Shown: positions 47,006-56,560, counted from the stretch's first letter. The stretch is DNA of 64,000 nucleotides from Lysinibacillus sp. G4S2 (GCF_030348505.1 NZ_JAUCFJ010000002.1:4468001-4532000), one strand, 5' to 3'. Numbers and translations are program-made. Notes: generated by a model from the letters alone, not told the origin.

Positions 47006-48478
47006 ATGTTAAGTATTTTAGAGGCTATTCAAAATGTGGCACACGAACATCCACATCGAACTGCATATCAAACCAATACTGATTCCTTAACGTATGGTGA
47101 GCTTTGGGACCTTTCTGATCGTGTAGCACAGTATTTAATGGCTCTTGATTTGAAAAGACAACAACCCATTGTCGTCTATGGGCATATGTCACCTTTACAA
47201 ATCGTTGCCTTTTTAGGTGCTGTAAAGGCTGGGCATCCTTATGTACCTGTTGACTCGTCTACACCGTCTGAAAGGCTTCAAATCATTATAGAAGCGTCTC
47301 AGGCTTGCTTACTACTAAAGACTGAAACGTTAAACACACACCAGTCAGTTCCTGTAGCTGAGGTAAGTGATATAGTGACTCAAACTACGAATATTTCGAC
47401 GCAGCCTTCAACATGGGTTCAGGATCAAGAAATTTATTATATTATTTACACATCTGGTTCTACTGGGAAACCAAAGGGTGTCCAAATTACAGCCGATAAT
47501 TTAGCGCACTTTGTTGCTTGGATGCATGAATACTTCCCATTACAAGAATCTGGAGTATTTTTAAATCAAGCGCCTTATTCCTTTGATTTATCTGTGATGG
47601 ATTTATATCCTGCACTCGTTAGTGGGCAAACGCTTTACGCAATTACGCAAGAGCAAATTGCTAATCCAAAGGCGTTATTCGAATCATTGGCTACTTCTGG
47701 TATTCGAGTTTGGACTTCCACACCTTCCTTTGCGAAGATTTGTTTAATGAACAAAGAGTGGCATCAGGAGTTAATGCCTTCTTTAAATACTTTTTTATTC
47801 TGCGGAGAGGTTTTACCAATATCCTTAGCAAAAGAATTAATGCAACGCTTCCCACAAGCATCTATTTTTAATTTATATGGGCCTACTGAAACAACTGTTG
47901 CAGTATCCTATGTAGAAGTAACAGCGGAGCTTATGGAGCAATTTGACCAACTACCAATCGCCCCTCTATCTGAGCCTAATCTATCCTTACTAGAAGATGG
48001 CGAGATTATAATTTCTGGTCCAACTGTTAGTGCAGGCTATCTTGGAGCACCTGACTTAACACTTAAAGCTTTCCCTACAATAGAGGATCAACGTATTTAT
48101 AAAACTGGGGACGTTGGTTATGAAAAGGATGGCTATCTGTTCTTTGCTGGACGAAAGGATTTCCAGGTAAAATTGCACGGTTATCGTTTAGAAATTGAAG
48201 AAATTGAAAAACAAATCGGCAATCTTCCACCTGTTTCTAGCTGTGTTGTTATACCTATCTATAAAGATGATGAGATTGTTTCACTAAGTGCATATATTGT
48301 TCTTCGAGAACCATTAACGGACTCTGCCTTCAAAATGACGAAGCAACTAAAAGCTTTGTTATCGGATTATTTACCATCTTATATGATTCCGAAAACATTC
48401 AAATACATTGACACTTTACCTTTAAATTCAAACGGTAAAGTTGATCGTAAAGGATTGGCGGTTATGGAGACAGTATGA
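47006..48478 (+). CDS. dltA: D-alanine--D-alanyl carrier protein ligase
   Basis: 490 residues. Adenylation motifs YIIYTSGSTGKPKGV, NLYGPTETTVAVSYV, YKTGDVGYEKDGYLFFAGR, KLHGYRLEIEEIE and the terminal catalytic Lys in NSNGKVDRKG. Activates D-Ala and loads it on DltC. Overlaps dltB by 4 bases. AAGGAGATATAT precedes ATG. Confidence 0.97.
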   Translation: MLSILEAIQNVAHEHPHRTAYQTNTDSLTYGELWDLSDRVAQYLMALDLKRQQPIVVYGHMSPLQIVAFLGAVKAGHPYVPVDSSTPSERLQIIIEASQACLLLKTETLNTHQSVPVAEVSDIVTQTTNISTQPSTWVQDQEIYYIIYTSGSTGKPKGVQITADNLAHFVAWMHEYFPLQESGVFLNQAPYSFDLSVMDLYPALVSGQTLYAITQEQIANPKALFESLATSGIRVWTSTPSFAKICLMNKEWHQELMPSLNTFLFCGEVLPISLAKELMQRFPQASIFNLYGPTETTVAVSYVEVTAELMEQFDQLPIAPLSEPNLSLLEDGEIIISGPTVSAGYLGAPDLTLKAFPTIEDQRIYKTGDVGYEKDGYLFFAGRKDFQVKLHGYRLEIEEIEKQIGNLPPVSSCVVIPIYKDDEIVSLSAYIVLREPLTDSAFKMTKQLKALLSDYLPSYMIPKTFKYIDTLPLNSNGKVDRKGLAVMETV

Positions 48479-49638
48479 CGCCTTATGGAAATATAGGTTT
48501 TTTCATCATCATTGGTATTATGTTACTGCCAACAATTATTTTAGGGCTACGTGGGAAATCAGCTAAACGCTATAATATCTTTATTTCGATAATCATTTTA
48601 GCTATTATTTTTGGTAACTCCCTTAACGGCTCAATTTCTCTTATACTATTTACTGTTTTTCAGTTAGTATTAATTATTGTTTACCAAAAATATCGATTAC
48701 AGAAGAATAGCACTTCCGTATTCGTAATCGCTGTGCTATTGTCAATTTTGCCACTTGTACTCGTGAAGGTTCTGCCAATACTTGGTCTTAAAAATCTATT
48801 CGGGTTCTTAGGGGTATCCTACATTACCTTTAAAGCGGTACAAATGATTTTAGAAACACGCGATGGCTTAATTAAAGATAAAATTTCGGTAGTTGAGCTT
48901 GCCTATTTCTTACTGTTCTTCCCAACAGTATCATCAGGACCTATTGATCGTTGGCGACGCTTTTCTAAAGATATGCACACAGTGCCGTCTGGTCAAGACT
49001 ATCAAAAGTTACTGTTAAGTGGGATCAATTATATATTTGTAGGCTTTTTATATAAATTTATTGTGGCTTATTTAATATATAACTACACACTTATTTATTT
49101 ACCAAATCAAACGTATAACTATTTGACACCTTTTCAAGGGCAAATAGCGTATATGTATATGTATAGTTTTTATTTATTTTTCGATTTTGCGGGCTACAGT
49201 GCTTTTGCGGTTGGTGTCAGTCGCATCATGGGTGTTCAAACGCCTATTAACTTTAACCGACCATTCACAAGTCGTAATATTAAAGACTTCTGGAATCGCT
49301 GGCATATGAGCCTTTCATTCTGGTTCCGAGATTATGTCTATATGCGTTTCGTGCTTTGGATGACGAAGAAAAAATGGATTAAAAACAAATACACAGTTTC
49401 GTATCTTGGCTTCTTTTTACTATTCTTTTTAATGGGGATTTGGCACGGATTGGAATGGCACTTTGTTGTCTACGGTCTCTACCATGCCTTGTTAATTATC
49501 AGCTTCGATAAATTTGAACGCTGGAATAAAAAACGTAAAATTTGGCCAAAAAATAAATGGACACATGCAATAGGAGTGTTTATCACTTTTAATGCAATTT
49601 GCTTTGGCTTCTATATTTTCTCAGGAAGATTATTTTAA
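48475..49638 (+). CDS. dltB: DltB, MBOAT D-alanyl transferase
   Basis: 387 residues, ~11 membrane segments. MBOAT core FWNRWHMSLSFWFRDYVYMR with the catalytic His in LMGIWHGLEWHFVVYGLYHA. Moves D-Ala from DltC across the membrane toward DltX/DltD. ATGA overlap with dltA. Confidence 0.97.
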   Translation: MTPYGNIGFFIIIGIMLLPTIILGLRGKSAKRYNIFISIIILAIIFGNSLNGSISLILFTVFQLVLIIVYQKYRLQKNSTSVFVIAVLLSILPLVLVKVLPILGLKNLFGFLGVSYITFKAVQMILETRDGLIKDKISVVELAYFLLFFPTVSSGPIDRWRRFSKDMHTVPSGQDYQKLLLSGINYIFVGFLYKFIVAYLIYNYTLIYLPNQTYNYLTPFQGQIAYMYMYSFYLFFDFAGYSAFAVGVSRIMGVQTPINFNRPFTSRNIKDFWNRWHMSLSFWFRDYVYMRFVLWMTKKKWIKNKYTVSYLGFFLLFFLMGIWHGLEWHFVVYGLYHALLIISFDKFERWNKKRKIWPKNKWTHAIGVFITFNAICFGFYIFSGRLF

Positions 49639-49701
49639 ACAACGGCTCTGTTCATGTTAATCGCTTATAACACAGCCTAAACAATAAAGGAGATTTATAA
49701 A

Positions 49702-49935
49702 ATGGATAAACAACAAATTTTTGAAATGCTAGTAGAGTTATGCGAGGACGATATCGTTTTAGAAAACCCAGATATCGATCTATTTGAAGAAGGACTTCTT
49801 GATTCATTCGGTACCATTAATTTATTAGTAGAAATTGAAAACCGCTTTGACATCTCAGTGCCAATTACTGATTTTAACCGTGAGGAATGGAACACGCCAA
49901 ATCGTATTGCAGCGAAATTAGCTGAAAGACAATGA
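49702..49935 (+). CDS. dltC: D-alanyl carrier protein
   Basis: 77 residues, acyl-carrier fold; the phosphopantetheine Ser lies in EEGLLDSFGTINLLVEIENR. Own ribosome site AAAGGAG. Overlaps dltD by 4 bases. The 64-base gap from dltB has no terminator. Confidence 0.97.
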   Translation: MDKQQIFEMLVELCEDDIVLENPDIDLFEEGLLDSFGTINLLVEIENRFDISVPITDFNREEWNTPNRIAAKLAERQ

Positions 49936-51119
49936 TTAAGAAAGGCTTTATATCACTTTTAATTGCTTTTGTTCTTTTTGCTGCATTTTTGTTCTTCCCT
50001 AACTCCTGGATAAAAGCTTTTATTTCAGATGAAGATGTAGAGCAAGCAAAAACTAGTATGTCTCCGTTAGTGTTCCAGGGTATGTATTTCCAGGAGCGGA
50101 TGTTGCAGGAGCCTAATTCCTTGCCTTTATATGGCTCCTCAGAATTAAATCGTTTTGACCCCTTCCACCCTTATAATTATGCGCGAGCTACGGATGCCCC
50201 GTACACGACATTTATGGTTGGGCGAGGAGGTATGCAGTCAATTACACACTTTTTAAACTTTGCTGCACAGGAGAAAAATTTAAAGGATAAAAAAATTGTA
50301 TTCATCATTTCTCCTCAATGGTTTACGAAAAAAGGAATGGATGAATTACATTTTTCTCCTAACTATTCAATGTTGCATGCCTACGATTTAGCCTACAATA
50401 AGGACATTGATGAAGACCTTCGAAATCGAGCAATGAAACGACTTCTAGAGTTTGATACAGTAAGTCGTGATCAACTGTTAAAAACCATTTATGAATATAA
50501 ATTATCAGATGGTAAGAAAAAACCTATTATTGGGCGTCTTGCAATGATGGCTGGTCGTGTCCAAAAGGCTATGCTAGAGAAAAAAGATTTGTATTACTCG
50601 ATTTTCCCTCGAGAGTCGCATAAATTAAAAGATAAAGACGAACTAGTTACGAATCAAACATTTGAGCAACAATTGAAAAATGCTGAGGAATATGGCGAAA
50701 AACGTGTATCCAATGATTTAATGATTGAAAATAAATTTTATAAACGACTTGTAAATTCGAATTTATCTAAGTTTGAAGGAATGCGAAAGAACGAAGATTA
50801 TACGAATTCACCCGAATATGAAGATTTTCAGCTAGTCATTGATGTGTTAAAGGATGCTGGTGCAAAGCCATTATTCATCTCTATTCCAGTAAATGGTCAT
50901 TGGTATGACTACACAGAATACCCTGAGGAACGTCGACAAAAGTATTACGAAAAAATGAATAACATCTTAACTGATGCGAATGTTCCATATGTTGACTTCT
51001 CTGGCCATGAATATGATCCGTATTTTATTATGGATACCATTCATATTGCATGGAAAGGCTGGGTATATCTAGATCAAGAACTAGACAAATATTGGGCACA
51101 GCAAGAAGTTGTTAAATGA
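49932..51119 (+). CDS. dltD: DltD, teichoic-acid D-alanylation hydrolase
   Basis: 395 residues. N-terminal membrane anchor (GFISLLIAFVLFAAFLFF), then an SGNH-like extracellular domain: LPLYGSSELNRFDPFHPYNY with nucleophile Ser, and DTIHIAWKGW with the Asp/His pair. Completes D-Ala transfer to teichoic acid, which lowers surface charge and raises cationic-peptide resistance. Confidence 0.96.
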   Translation: MIKKGFISLLIAFVLFAAFLFFPNSWIKAFISDEDVEQAKTSMSPLVFQGMYFQERMLQEPNSLPLYGSSELNRFDPFHPYNYARATDAPYTTFMVGRGGMQSITHFLNFAAQEKNLKDKKIVFIISPQWFTKKGMDELHFSPNYSMLHAYDLAYNKDIDEDLRNRAMKRLLEFDTVSRDQLLKTIYEYKLSDGKKKPIIGRLAMMAGRVQKAMLEKKDLYYSIFPRESHKLKDKDELVTNQTFEQQLKNAEEYGEKRVSNDLMIENKFYKRLVNSNLSKFEGMRKNEDYTNSPEYEDFQLVIDVLKDAGAKPLFISIPVNGHWYDYTEYPEERRQKYYEKMNNILTDANVPYVDFSGHEYDPYFIMDTIHIAWKGWVYLDQELDKYWAQQEVVK

Positions 51120-51124
51120 ACGAA

Positions 51125-51168
51125 GAGACAGTCTAACGTGTTAATCACGAAAGACTGTCTCTTTTTTT
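51125..51168 (+). terminator. Terminator of the dlt operon
   Basis: AGAGACAGTCT pairs with AGACTGTCTCT, then seven T. Confidence 0.92.
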
Positions 51169-51189
51169 CAAAATACTATTGTATCAAAG

Positions 51190-51475
51190 AAATAAAGGTG
51201 TCACTTCGACAAAACGAGGGGTTGATCCTTTGCAATTGAGGACTTTTTTGGAGGCATCGGGGCGACAGATGTTTTTTGTGCGAAAGCGCAGTGCAAACGT
51301 AGCGACAGCGACAAATGTTTTTTGTGCGAAAGCGTAAGCGAAGTTAGTCACGAAGGCTTTATCACAGTACGTAATGTTTTTAACCTTCGTTCCCCTATTC
51401 ACTTCGCTGCAGGGTCTCATCTGTGACACTGATTCCCAAGGAGTCGCCCAACCTCCATCAGATGGAAGTTTATTT
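51190..51475. repeat. Degenerate MITE-like copy with internal direct repeat
   Basis: Ends share GGTTGATCC and CATCTGTGACACTGATTCCC, AAGGAGTCGCCCAACCTCC with other copies. The inside carries GTTTTTTGTGCGAAAGCG twice, absent from the short copies, and CACGAAGGC...GCCTTCGT also seen at 42.6 kb. Confidence 0.65.
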
Positions 51476-51493
51476 CGATACCTTCTTAATTTG

Positions 51494-51982
51494 TTATTCA
51501 TATTTCATAACCCAATATTTTTCCTTTTCCCCTTCTTCGTTTACCTTCTTCCAACCATTCTTCTCATAAAATTTCAACGCTATATGATTTTCGGATACAC
51601 ATTTTAATCTTAACGGTTTATTCATTTTTTTAATGGAGGCATTTAGTAAGTGACCCCCTATACCTTTACCAAAGTAATTTGGATTAATAAATAAATTATG
51701 AATAAAATTATCTGGCAAGTATAATGATGCAAATCCAAGTAGATGATTATCCTCTTCCGCTACAATTATATGCTCTCCTATAGTATCTTTATCAAAATCG
51801 TCTAATGTCATTTCTTCTAAAGCCGCCCAATGGAAATTTTTACGACGCGATTCCAGATAGATTTTTCTTAATTCCGGGTAATCTAATTTATTCGCCTCTC
51901 TAATATTCAGATTCTCACCTTTTCTTTCATAATATTTATGAGTCACTATTGAACGAAAAAAGTCTAAGTTCTTCAGGATCAT
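51494..51982 (-). CDS. GNAT family N-acetyltransferase
   Basis: GNAT core: IREANKLDYPELRKIYLESR, IIVAEEDNHLLGFASLYLPD, LFINPNYFGKGIGGHLLNAS (acetyl-CoA loop), KFYEKNGWKKVNE. ATG 51982 overlaps the upstream gene by 47 bases; a start nearer NIREANK (AAAGGTGAG upstream, at about 51910) would need CTG or ATT. Substrate unknown. Confidence 0.82.
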   Translation of the reverse strand: MILKNLDFFRSIVTHKYYERKGENLNIREANKLDYPELRKIYLESRRKNFHWAALEEMTLDDFDKDTIGEHIIVAEEDNHLLGFASLYLPDNFIHNLFINPNYFGKGIGGHLLNASIKKMNKPLRLKCVSENHIALKFYEKNGWKKVNEEGEKEKYWVMKYE

Positions 51983-52487
51983 TGGAAAGTTGGACTAATC
52001 TTTCAAACTTCAAGCCTATTTTTTCGAGTAGCTTTGCTGAAGCGTGATTATCTTGAGTTGTGATAGCCACTATACGATTTAGCCCTAGTGTATCTAAACC
52101 ATATGCCAATGTCGCTGAAGCTGCTTCATAGGCGTATCCTTTGCCCCAATACTGAGGAAGAAAAGCGAAGCCAATATCCACATCTTCTAGCGAGTCTCTT
52201 TTAACTAGACCACAAATGCCTATCGGGCTTTGATCTTCTTTTCTTTCAACTAAAAAAAAACAAAAGCCAAATTGCTCATACGTGCGCATTGCTCCATTCT
52301 TTATATATTCACGCGCATCCTCTACTGTTCTCAAACCACGATCACCAATGAACTCTAGCCATGAAGGATCATTCATTAGCTCAAGAATAAAATCTGCATC
52401 ATCTGTTGTTTGTAAGCGAAGGGTAAGTCGTTCTGTTTCAAGAATTTTCATCGTATCCACTTTCCTTTTCAGTATTTTATTCTCCAT
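51936..52487 (-). CDS. RimJ/RimL-type GNAT acetyltransferase
   Basis: 183 residues; the likely start is Met13 (MKILETERLTLRLQTTDDAD, AAAGTGGATACG upstream) or Met1. SLEDVDIGFAFLPQYWGKGY, AYEAASATLAYGLDTLGLNR and ASAKLLEKIGLKFERLVQLS are RimL-family motifs. Acts on a ribosomal-protein N-terminus or a small substrate; not decidable. Overlaps the next acetyltransferase gene. Confidence 0.87.
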   Translation of the reverse strand: MENKILKRKVDTMKILETERLTLRLQTTDDADFILELMNDPSWLEFIGDRGLRTVEDAREYIKNGAMRTYEQFGFCFFLVERKEDQSPIGICGLVKRDSLEDVDIGFAFLPQYWGKGYAYEAASATLAYGLDTLGLNRIVAITTQDNHASAKLLEKIGLKFERLVQLSNDPEELRLFSFNSDS

Positions 52488-52633
52488 TTCCTAAGCCTAT
52501 TTTACACTTATATTCATAGCATACGTTTTGGTGATGAGCCAAATGAAATCCATATATTTTATTCCTTACGTTACTGGGTATGTGGTACTCTCCTATTAAA
52601 AGCTACATTTAAATAAATGTCACTTCGATAATC

Positions 52634-53146
52634 CTATTTAATGGTTAAATCCTTAATCGTTATATTCAGTCGCTTCGCAGAATCGATTATTATAGATCTA
52701 ATCGTTTGTATATCATTTAAACTAGAAAGCTTCATTTGAAGTACTACTCCCCCTTTTAAATCGCTCATATTCTCTACTTCTATACTAAAAACTTGAACAA
52801 GCTCATTTATAAAAGAAGTTATTCTATCATTATTTCTTTTCCCAACATATAATAAAACCTTAATCTTATATTTTCTAAAGGTATCGGAAAGTAAATACTG
52901 ATTCAATGCCCAAATATAAGTATCTTTTTCAGCATCATAATCGCTTGGATCTCCAAAATATTTTGTTTCACCACAATGTTGACAAATTGCTATATTACGA
53001 ACATGATATACACCGATACCGGGCTGTTCAACATTCGCATATACTTCATAAGGAATAAATACATCATTTGAACAAAATCTACAAATAACAGGCTCATTAA
53101 AAATCGTAATACGACTTTTTTTCTGCATTAAATTACTTGTACTCAT
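52634..53146 (-). CDS. CpXC-like zinc-ribbon protein
   Basis: 170 residues. CRFCSNDVFIPYEVYANVEQ and ICQHCGETKYFGD form two Cys-x2-Cys knuckles, followed by a ~100-residue alpha/beta domain. Its start overlaps the upstream paralogue by 4 bases, so the two are co-translated. Function unknown. Confidence 0.72.
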   Translation of the reverse strand: MSTSNLMQKKSRITIFNEPVICRFCSNDVFIPYEVYANVEQPGIGVYHVRNIAICQHCGETKYFGDPSDYDAEKDTYIWALNQYLLSDTFRKYKIKVLLYVGKRNNDRITSFINELVQVFSIEVENMSDLKGGVVLQMKLSSLNDIQTIRSIIIDSAKRLNITIKDLTIK

Positions 53147-53409
53147 TCTTTTGTTACCTCCGTATACTCAATAATAGATACATGTTTTTGTAACGTATGG
53201 TCAAATCGATTCTTTTCTTGAAACATTCGGATATCACCACATGACGTACAGTAAAATGATTGCAATGTGAGTTGATCCGTCACCGTTTCACCTAAAGGAT
53301 TTAAATCCATATAAACTTCACGATGTTGAAATTGATCGTTCTGACAAAATAAACAAATGAGCTGCTTGTCACGAATTTTTATTTGATACGTTCCTCTTCT
53401 TCTAACCAT
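53143..53409 (-). CDS. Small zinc-ribbon protein
   Basis: 88 residues: LICLFCQNDQFQHREVYMDL and SFYCTSCGDIRMFQEKN, the same knuckle pattern as the downstream gene without its second domain. A MITE is inserted 22 bases upstream of its start, which may have displaced the original promoter. Confidence 0.7.
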   Translation of the reverse strand: MVRRRGTYQIKIRDKQLICLFCQNDQFQHREVYMDLNPLGETVTDQLTLQSFYCTSCGDIRMFQEKNRFDHTLQKHVSIIEYTEVTKE

Positions 53410-53431
53410 TCATTCACCCCTATTCAAAAAT

Positions 53432-53638
53432 GGCTCTTCACCAAAAAGTGTGGTTGATTTCCGTTCCGACTGGGCGCTTTCCTGGGGGCGTCCGATGAGC
53501 CGCTTCACTCGCGTTGCTCGCTCCAGGGTCTCATCTGTGACGCTGATCCCCAAGGAGTCGCCCAGCCTCCACTACAATCAACTAATATACAGTGCATATA
53601 TTTAAAAAAATGTCATCCACAACTTTTGGTGATGAGCC
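53432..53638. mobile_element. MITE with ISL3-type ends, intact copy 1
   Basis: 207 bp. Terminal inverted repeats GGCTCTTCACCAAAAAGTGT and, read from the other side, GGCTCATCACCAAAAGTTGT. The flanking 8 bases TCAAAAAT are duplicated exactly (53424-53431 and 53639-53646). The inside forms a long imperfect hairpin around GGGCGCTTTCC and AGTCGCCCAG. No ORF. Confidence 0.9.
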
Positions 53639-53646
53639 TCAAAAAT

Positions 53647-54028
53647 ACCAATCTTTACTAATGCGCTCTATACAAATATAAGTTCCAATTTTCAATAAAT
53701 TTACCATCATCAAAATCCATTTATTGAAGAAAACTGCAACGTCAACGTCAGTACAATAAGTTCAACAACAAAAATAGCGAAAACACTTCTTCTTAGATCC
53801 CTTCATATACAATTTTCTCTCACTTGCCTATCTTTTCCCTAATATGTTGAGAAAATAGTAATTCCAATTTCTACACTACGAAGGTTCATCTAAAAGCATA
53901 TAAACGAAACAAACACATCCATTCCATTAAAAGCATCACAAGGTTTTTTACAATATTTGCCGAATAATAATCTATAAAGCTAGTTGCCTTCATTAGGGCA
54001 GTAAATTCATAAAAGGTGAGGTTGATTT
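53647..54028. other. Gap without a gene
   Basis: No ORF with a ribosome site. A weak promoter-like TTTACA with CTATAA 19 bases on (near 53948) could serve the lipoprotein gene; the final 12 bases hold its site AAAGGTGAGG. Confidence 0.4.
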
Positions 54029-54598
54029 ATGAGAAAAATTTTTATTATCCTACCGATATTATTTTTGCTATTTCTTTCAGGCTGTACTAATCAAAAGAAT
54101 ACAGAAATAGCGACCATTTCAAGTAATGCCGATTCTAAATATGTGAGTACTTTTAAAGATTTAAATTTAGGGATATTATACGATTTTGATTTCAAATTAA
54201 ATGATGCTGACAAGCGTTGGATTGATCTTTGGGTTGAAAGTTACAAAGATGGGCAATTGGAATCTAAGTCATTAACAACACTATCTTTCGGGCAAAGTCC
54301 AAACAAAGTAAAGGAAGGTAATATAGGATTTGGCATCATAAAAACTGATGATGAATCTTTTGCTTTTCTTTATGGACCAGGCGTTCAAGTAACCCCTCAT
54401 AAAATCGACAAAATTCAATCTGTTGCTGGTATTAGTGGATGGGATTATGCAATTGGAGATAAAACAGTCAAATTAGAACTAAATGAAACCTATTTACTGG
54501 GTGTATACAGAGAATCAAAAGGAAACTCTATGCGAACATACGATTTGCAGGACGAAAATGAAGTAAAAAAAATGATAGATGATGACCGTCTTGTATAA
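54029..54598 (+). CDS. Hypothetical lipoprotein
   Basis: 189 residues; signal and lipobox FLLFLSGC. The mature domain looks beta-rich (GILYDFDFKLNDADKRWIDL, GNIGFGIIKTDDESFAFLYG, LELNETYLLGVYRES). AAAGGTGAGG precedes ATG. No family recognised. Confidence 0.75.
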   Translation: MRKIFIILPILFLLFLSGCTNQKNTEIATISSNADSKYVSTFKDLNLGILYDFDFKLNDADKRWIDLWVESYKDGQLESKSLTTLSFGQSPNKVKEGNIGFGIIKTDDESFAFLYGPGVQVTPHKIDKIQSVAGISGWDYAIGDKTVKLELNETYLLGVYRESKGNSMRTYDLQDENEVKKMIDDDRLV

Positions 54599-54722
54599 TT
54601 ATTAAAATTAAAAATAGATGATAGATCAAATTAATTAAAACCTAATTTCTAGGGCATAAGGTGCATTTGAATTATAGTGGGGGATTTTGGGTTTATCCTG
54701 CCTGAGCAGTTATCTTGAGGAT

Positions 54723-54911
54723 CCGAGCGCTTTTCTGCCCCACCTGATCACTTTTCTTGGGGACCCGATCACTTTTTCATCCTACCTGATCACTTTCCTT
54801 GGATACCCGATCACTTTTCTGCCCTACCTGATCACTTTTCCTGGGGACCCGATCACTTTTCTGCCCTACCTGATCACTTTTCCTGGGGACCCGATCACTT
54901 TTCTGCCCTAC
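54723..54911. repeat. Nine exact 21-bp repeats (189 bp)
   Basis: CTGATCACTTTTCCTGGGGA-C alternates with CCGATCACTTTTCTGCCCTA-C, making a 42-bp super-unit in the second half. No indels in nine units. Lies between convergent genes. Confidence 0.95.
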
Positions 54912-54935
54912 CTTCTTGGACACCACCTGAGCAAC

Positions 54936-54977
54936 AAAAAAATCGCCTCAAAAGTATTTGCATACCTTTGAGGCGAT
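54936..54977. terminator. Bidirectional terminator
   Basis: ATCGCCTCAAA pairs with TTTGAGGCGAT; A run before and T-rich after. Confidence 0.85.
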
Positions 54978-55133
54978 ATTAGTGAAGCTACTAAGTAATA
55001 GCTTATTTTAAATTGCGAGGAATTAAAAATCAGTCGCCCTGCTGCACATCATAGAAACATACGATTAAAAACGAAACTACAACGCCTGTTGATCCAAAAC
55101 AATTTTACATATGATTTATCCGCCTAAATAAAA

Positions 55134-55165
55134 AAACGCACCAAACGCGAAACTGGTGCGTTTAG
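55134..55165 (-). terminator. Terminator downstream of the 55.2-kb gene
   Basis: AACGCACCA pairs with TGGTGCGTT; on the minus strand a run of seven T follows. Confidence 0.88.
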
Positions 55166-55190
55166 TGACGACAAATAAAAATAACGCCCA

Positions 55191-55733
55191 TTAATGAGTG
55201 CCATCATATAAATCATATTTTAAATTGTGCTCAATATATTCTGCTTCTTCCTCGGGCGATAGTAAACGAATTGCTTTCCCTGAATTTCTTGATTCATCGC
55301 CACCTTGAAGTTGCCAAATTTTGTTGTGCTCGTCAACGGCGTTTGAAAAATCACCTTTCGACCATCTTTCCAATATTGAAATGTAAAGCTCTTTAAACTT
55401 ATAATCGTTCATTTTGCATACAGCCAACAATCGGTCAACTTTTTCTTGTGTTATTTGCTCGTGACCCCATTTTACTTTAGCTTCAACCTTTTGATGAGAC
55501 ATGCTGTGAATGGCTTCGTTCACTTTGTGTTCTATTAAGTTGTCAGGATAAAGTAATTCTTCTTTTGTAACAGTTTTACTTTCAAGAATTGCTCCATTAT
55601 GTTCAACAGTTGCTTTTTCTTCCTTGGGTGTAGGTTTTTCTATTTGTTCGGTGAATTTGAAGTAACTAAATGCTCCACCGAAAATGATTAAAATTACAAT
55701 GATACTGATAACTGATTTTGTTTTTCTCTTCAT
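55191..55733 (-). CDS. Membrane-anchored protein, DUF6241-like
   Basis: 180 residues. One N-terminal membrane segment (VISIIVILIIFGGAFSYF), a Glu/Lys-rich linker, then a helical outside domain (NEAIHSMSHQKVEAKVKWGH, LLAVCKMNDYKFKELYISIL, RLLSPEEEAEYIEHNLKY). The HxMSHQKVxAxxKWG pattern resembles DUF6241. A MITE lies 56 bases upstream of its start. Confidence 0.75.
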   Translation of the reverse strand: MKRKTKSVISIIVILIIFGGAFSYFKFTEQIEKPTPKEEKATVEHNGAILESKTVTKEELLYPDNLIEHKVNEAIHSMSHQKVEAKVKWGHEQITQEKVDRLLAVCKMNDYKFKELYISILERWSKGDFSNAVDEHNKIWQLQGGDESRNSGKAIRLLSPEEEAEYIEHNLKYDLYDGTH

Positions 55734-55789
55734 GTTATTACACCTCAGTAATTTTTTATCTTTATGTAATTATGTATTGGATTATATTA

Positions 55790-55994
55790 GGCTCATCACC
55801 AAAAGTTGTGGATGACATTTGTTAAAACGTATGTAATATAGAGGTTGATTGGAGTGGAGGCTGGGCGACTCCTAGGGGATTAGCGTCACAGATGAGACCC
55901 TGGAGCGAGCAACGCGAGTGAAGCGGCTCATCGGACGCCCCCTGGAAAGCGCCCAGTCGGAACGGAAATCAACCACACGTTTTGGTGAAGATCC
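55790..55994. mobile_element. MITE with ISL3-type ends, intact copy 2
   Basis: 205 bp, opposite orientation to copy 1 and about 90% alike by eye. Ends GGCTCATCACCAAAAGTTGT and GTGTGGTTGATTT-side GGTGAAGATCC. The 8-base target TTATATTA is duplicated exactly (55782-55789 and 55995-56002). Confidence 0.9.
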
Positions 55995-56220
55995 TTATAT
56001 TATGTAATTAGGATAATAATAACAGAATGTTGTAATAGGGTTCAATGAATATTTAATGTGGTCAACTCTGACTTTATTGAATTAACGAGCAAGATTTCTT
56101 GTTGGTTAAAACATATGGGTGCGTCACGAAACATGACGCACTTCAAGGGTGTGCATAATGTGCATGACCTCAAATGGTATAATTAGAGGTTATAGCCTTT
56201 ATACCAATGGTTCCCAAAGT

Positions 56221-56560
56221 TCATGCAGTGAACTTTAAAATTTTCATTGTTCTAAGGTTCATGTGGTGAACCTTCACTTTTCTTTTGCATTTCTTCAATT
56301 TGTTTGGCACGTATTTTTTGTCGCTCATGCATTTCTTTAACGTGACATATTCTTCCGCAACCAAATGCGTGTAAAACGACCTCAACGATTTAATTACAAT
56401 GTTAATGTTAGTCGCCTTTTTACCAAGATTTAATTGATGTTGAATATATTTTTTTACATGAACTGTAGAAACGTCTTCAATTTCATTCACCTCATGAAAC
56501 TCGTCCAGATATTGAATAAAGTGAGTTGTATTGTAGTTATAAGTTTCTGTTGTTCTGATT
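56221..56560 (-). pseudogene. XerC/D-like integrase relic, N-terminal domain
   Basis: RTTETYNYNTTHFIQYLDEF and VHVKKYIQHQLNLGKKATNI, LRSFYTHLVAEEYVTL are the core-binding (SAM-like) domain. Upstream it is frameshifted; downstream it joins, after EEYVTL, a fragment reading EMHERQKIRAKQIEEMQKKS in another frame. The catalytic domain is gone. Two short ORFs here are pieces of it. Confidence 0.8.

Noticed and set aside
54687-54971. 94-residue ORF of repeated ITFLPYL units
   Set aside because: Also a read-through of a 21-bp array, with no convincing ribosome site.
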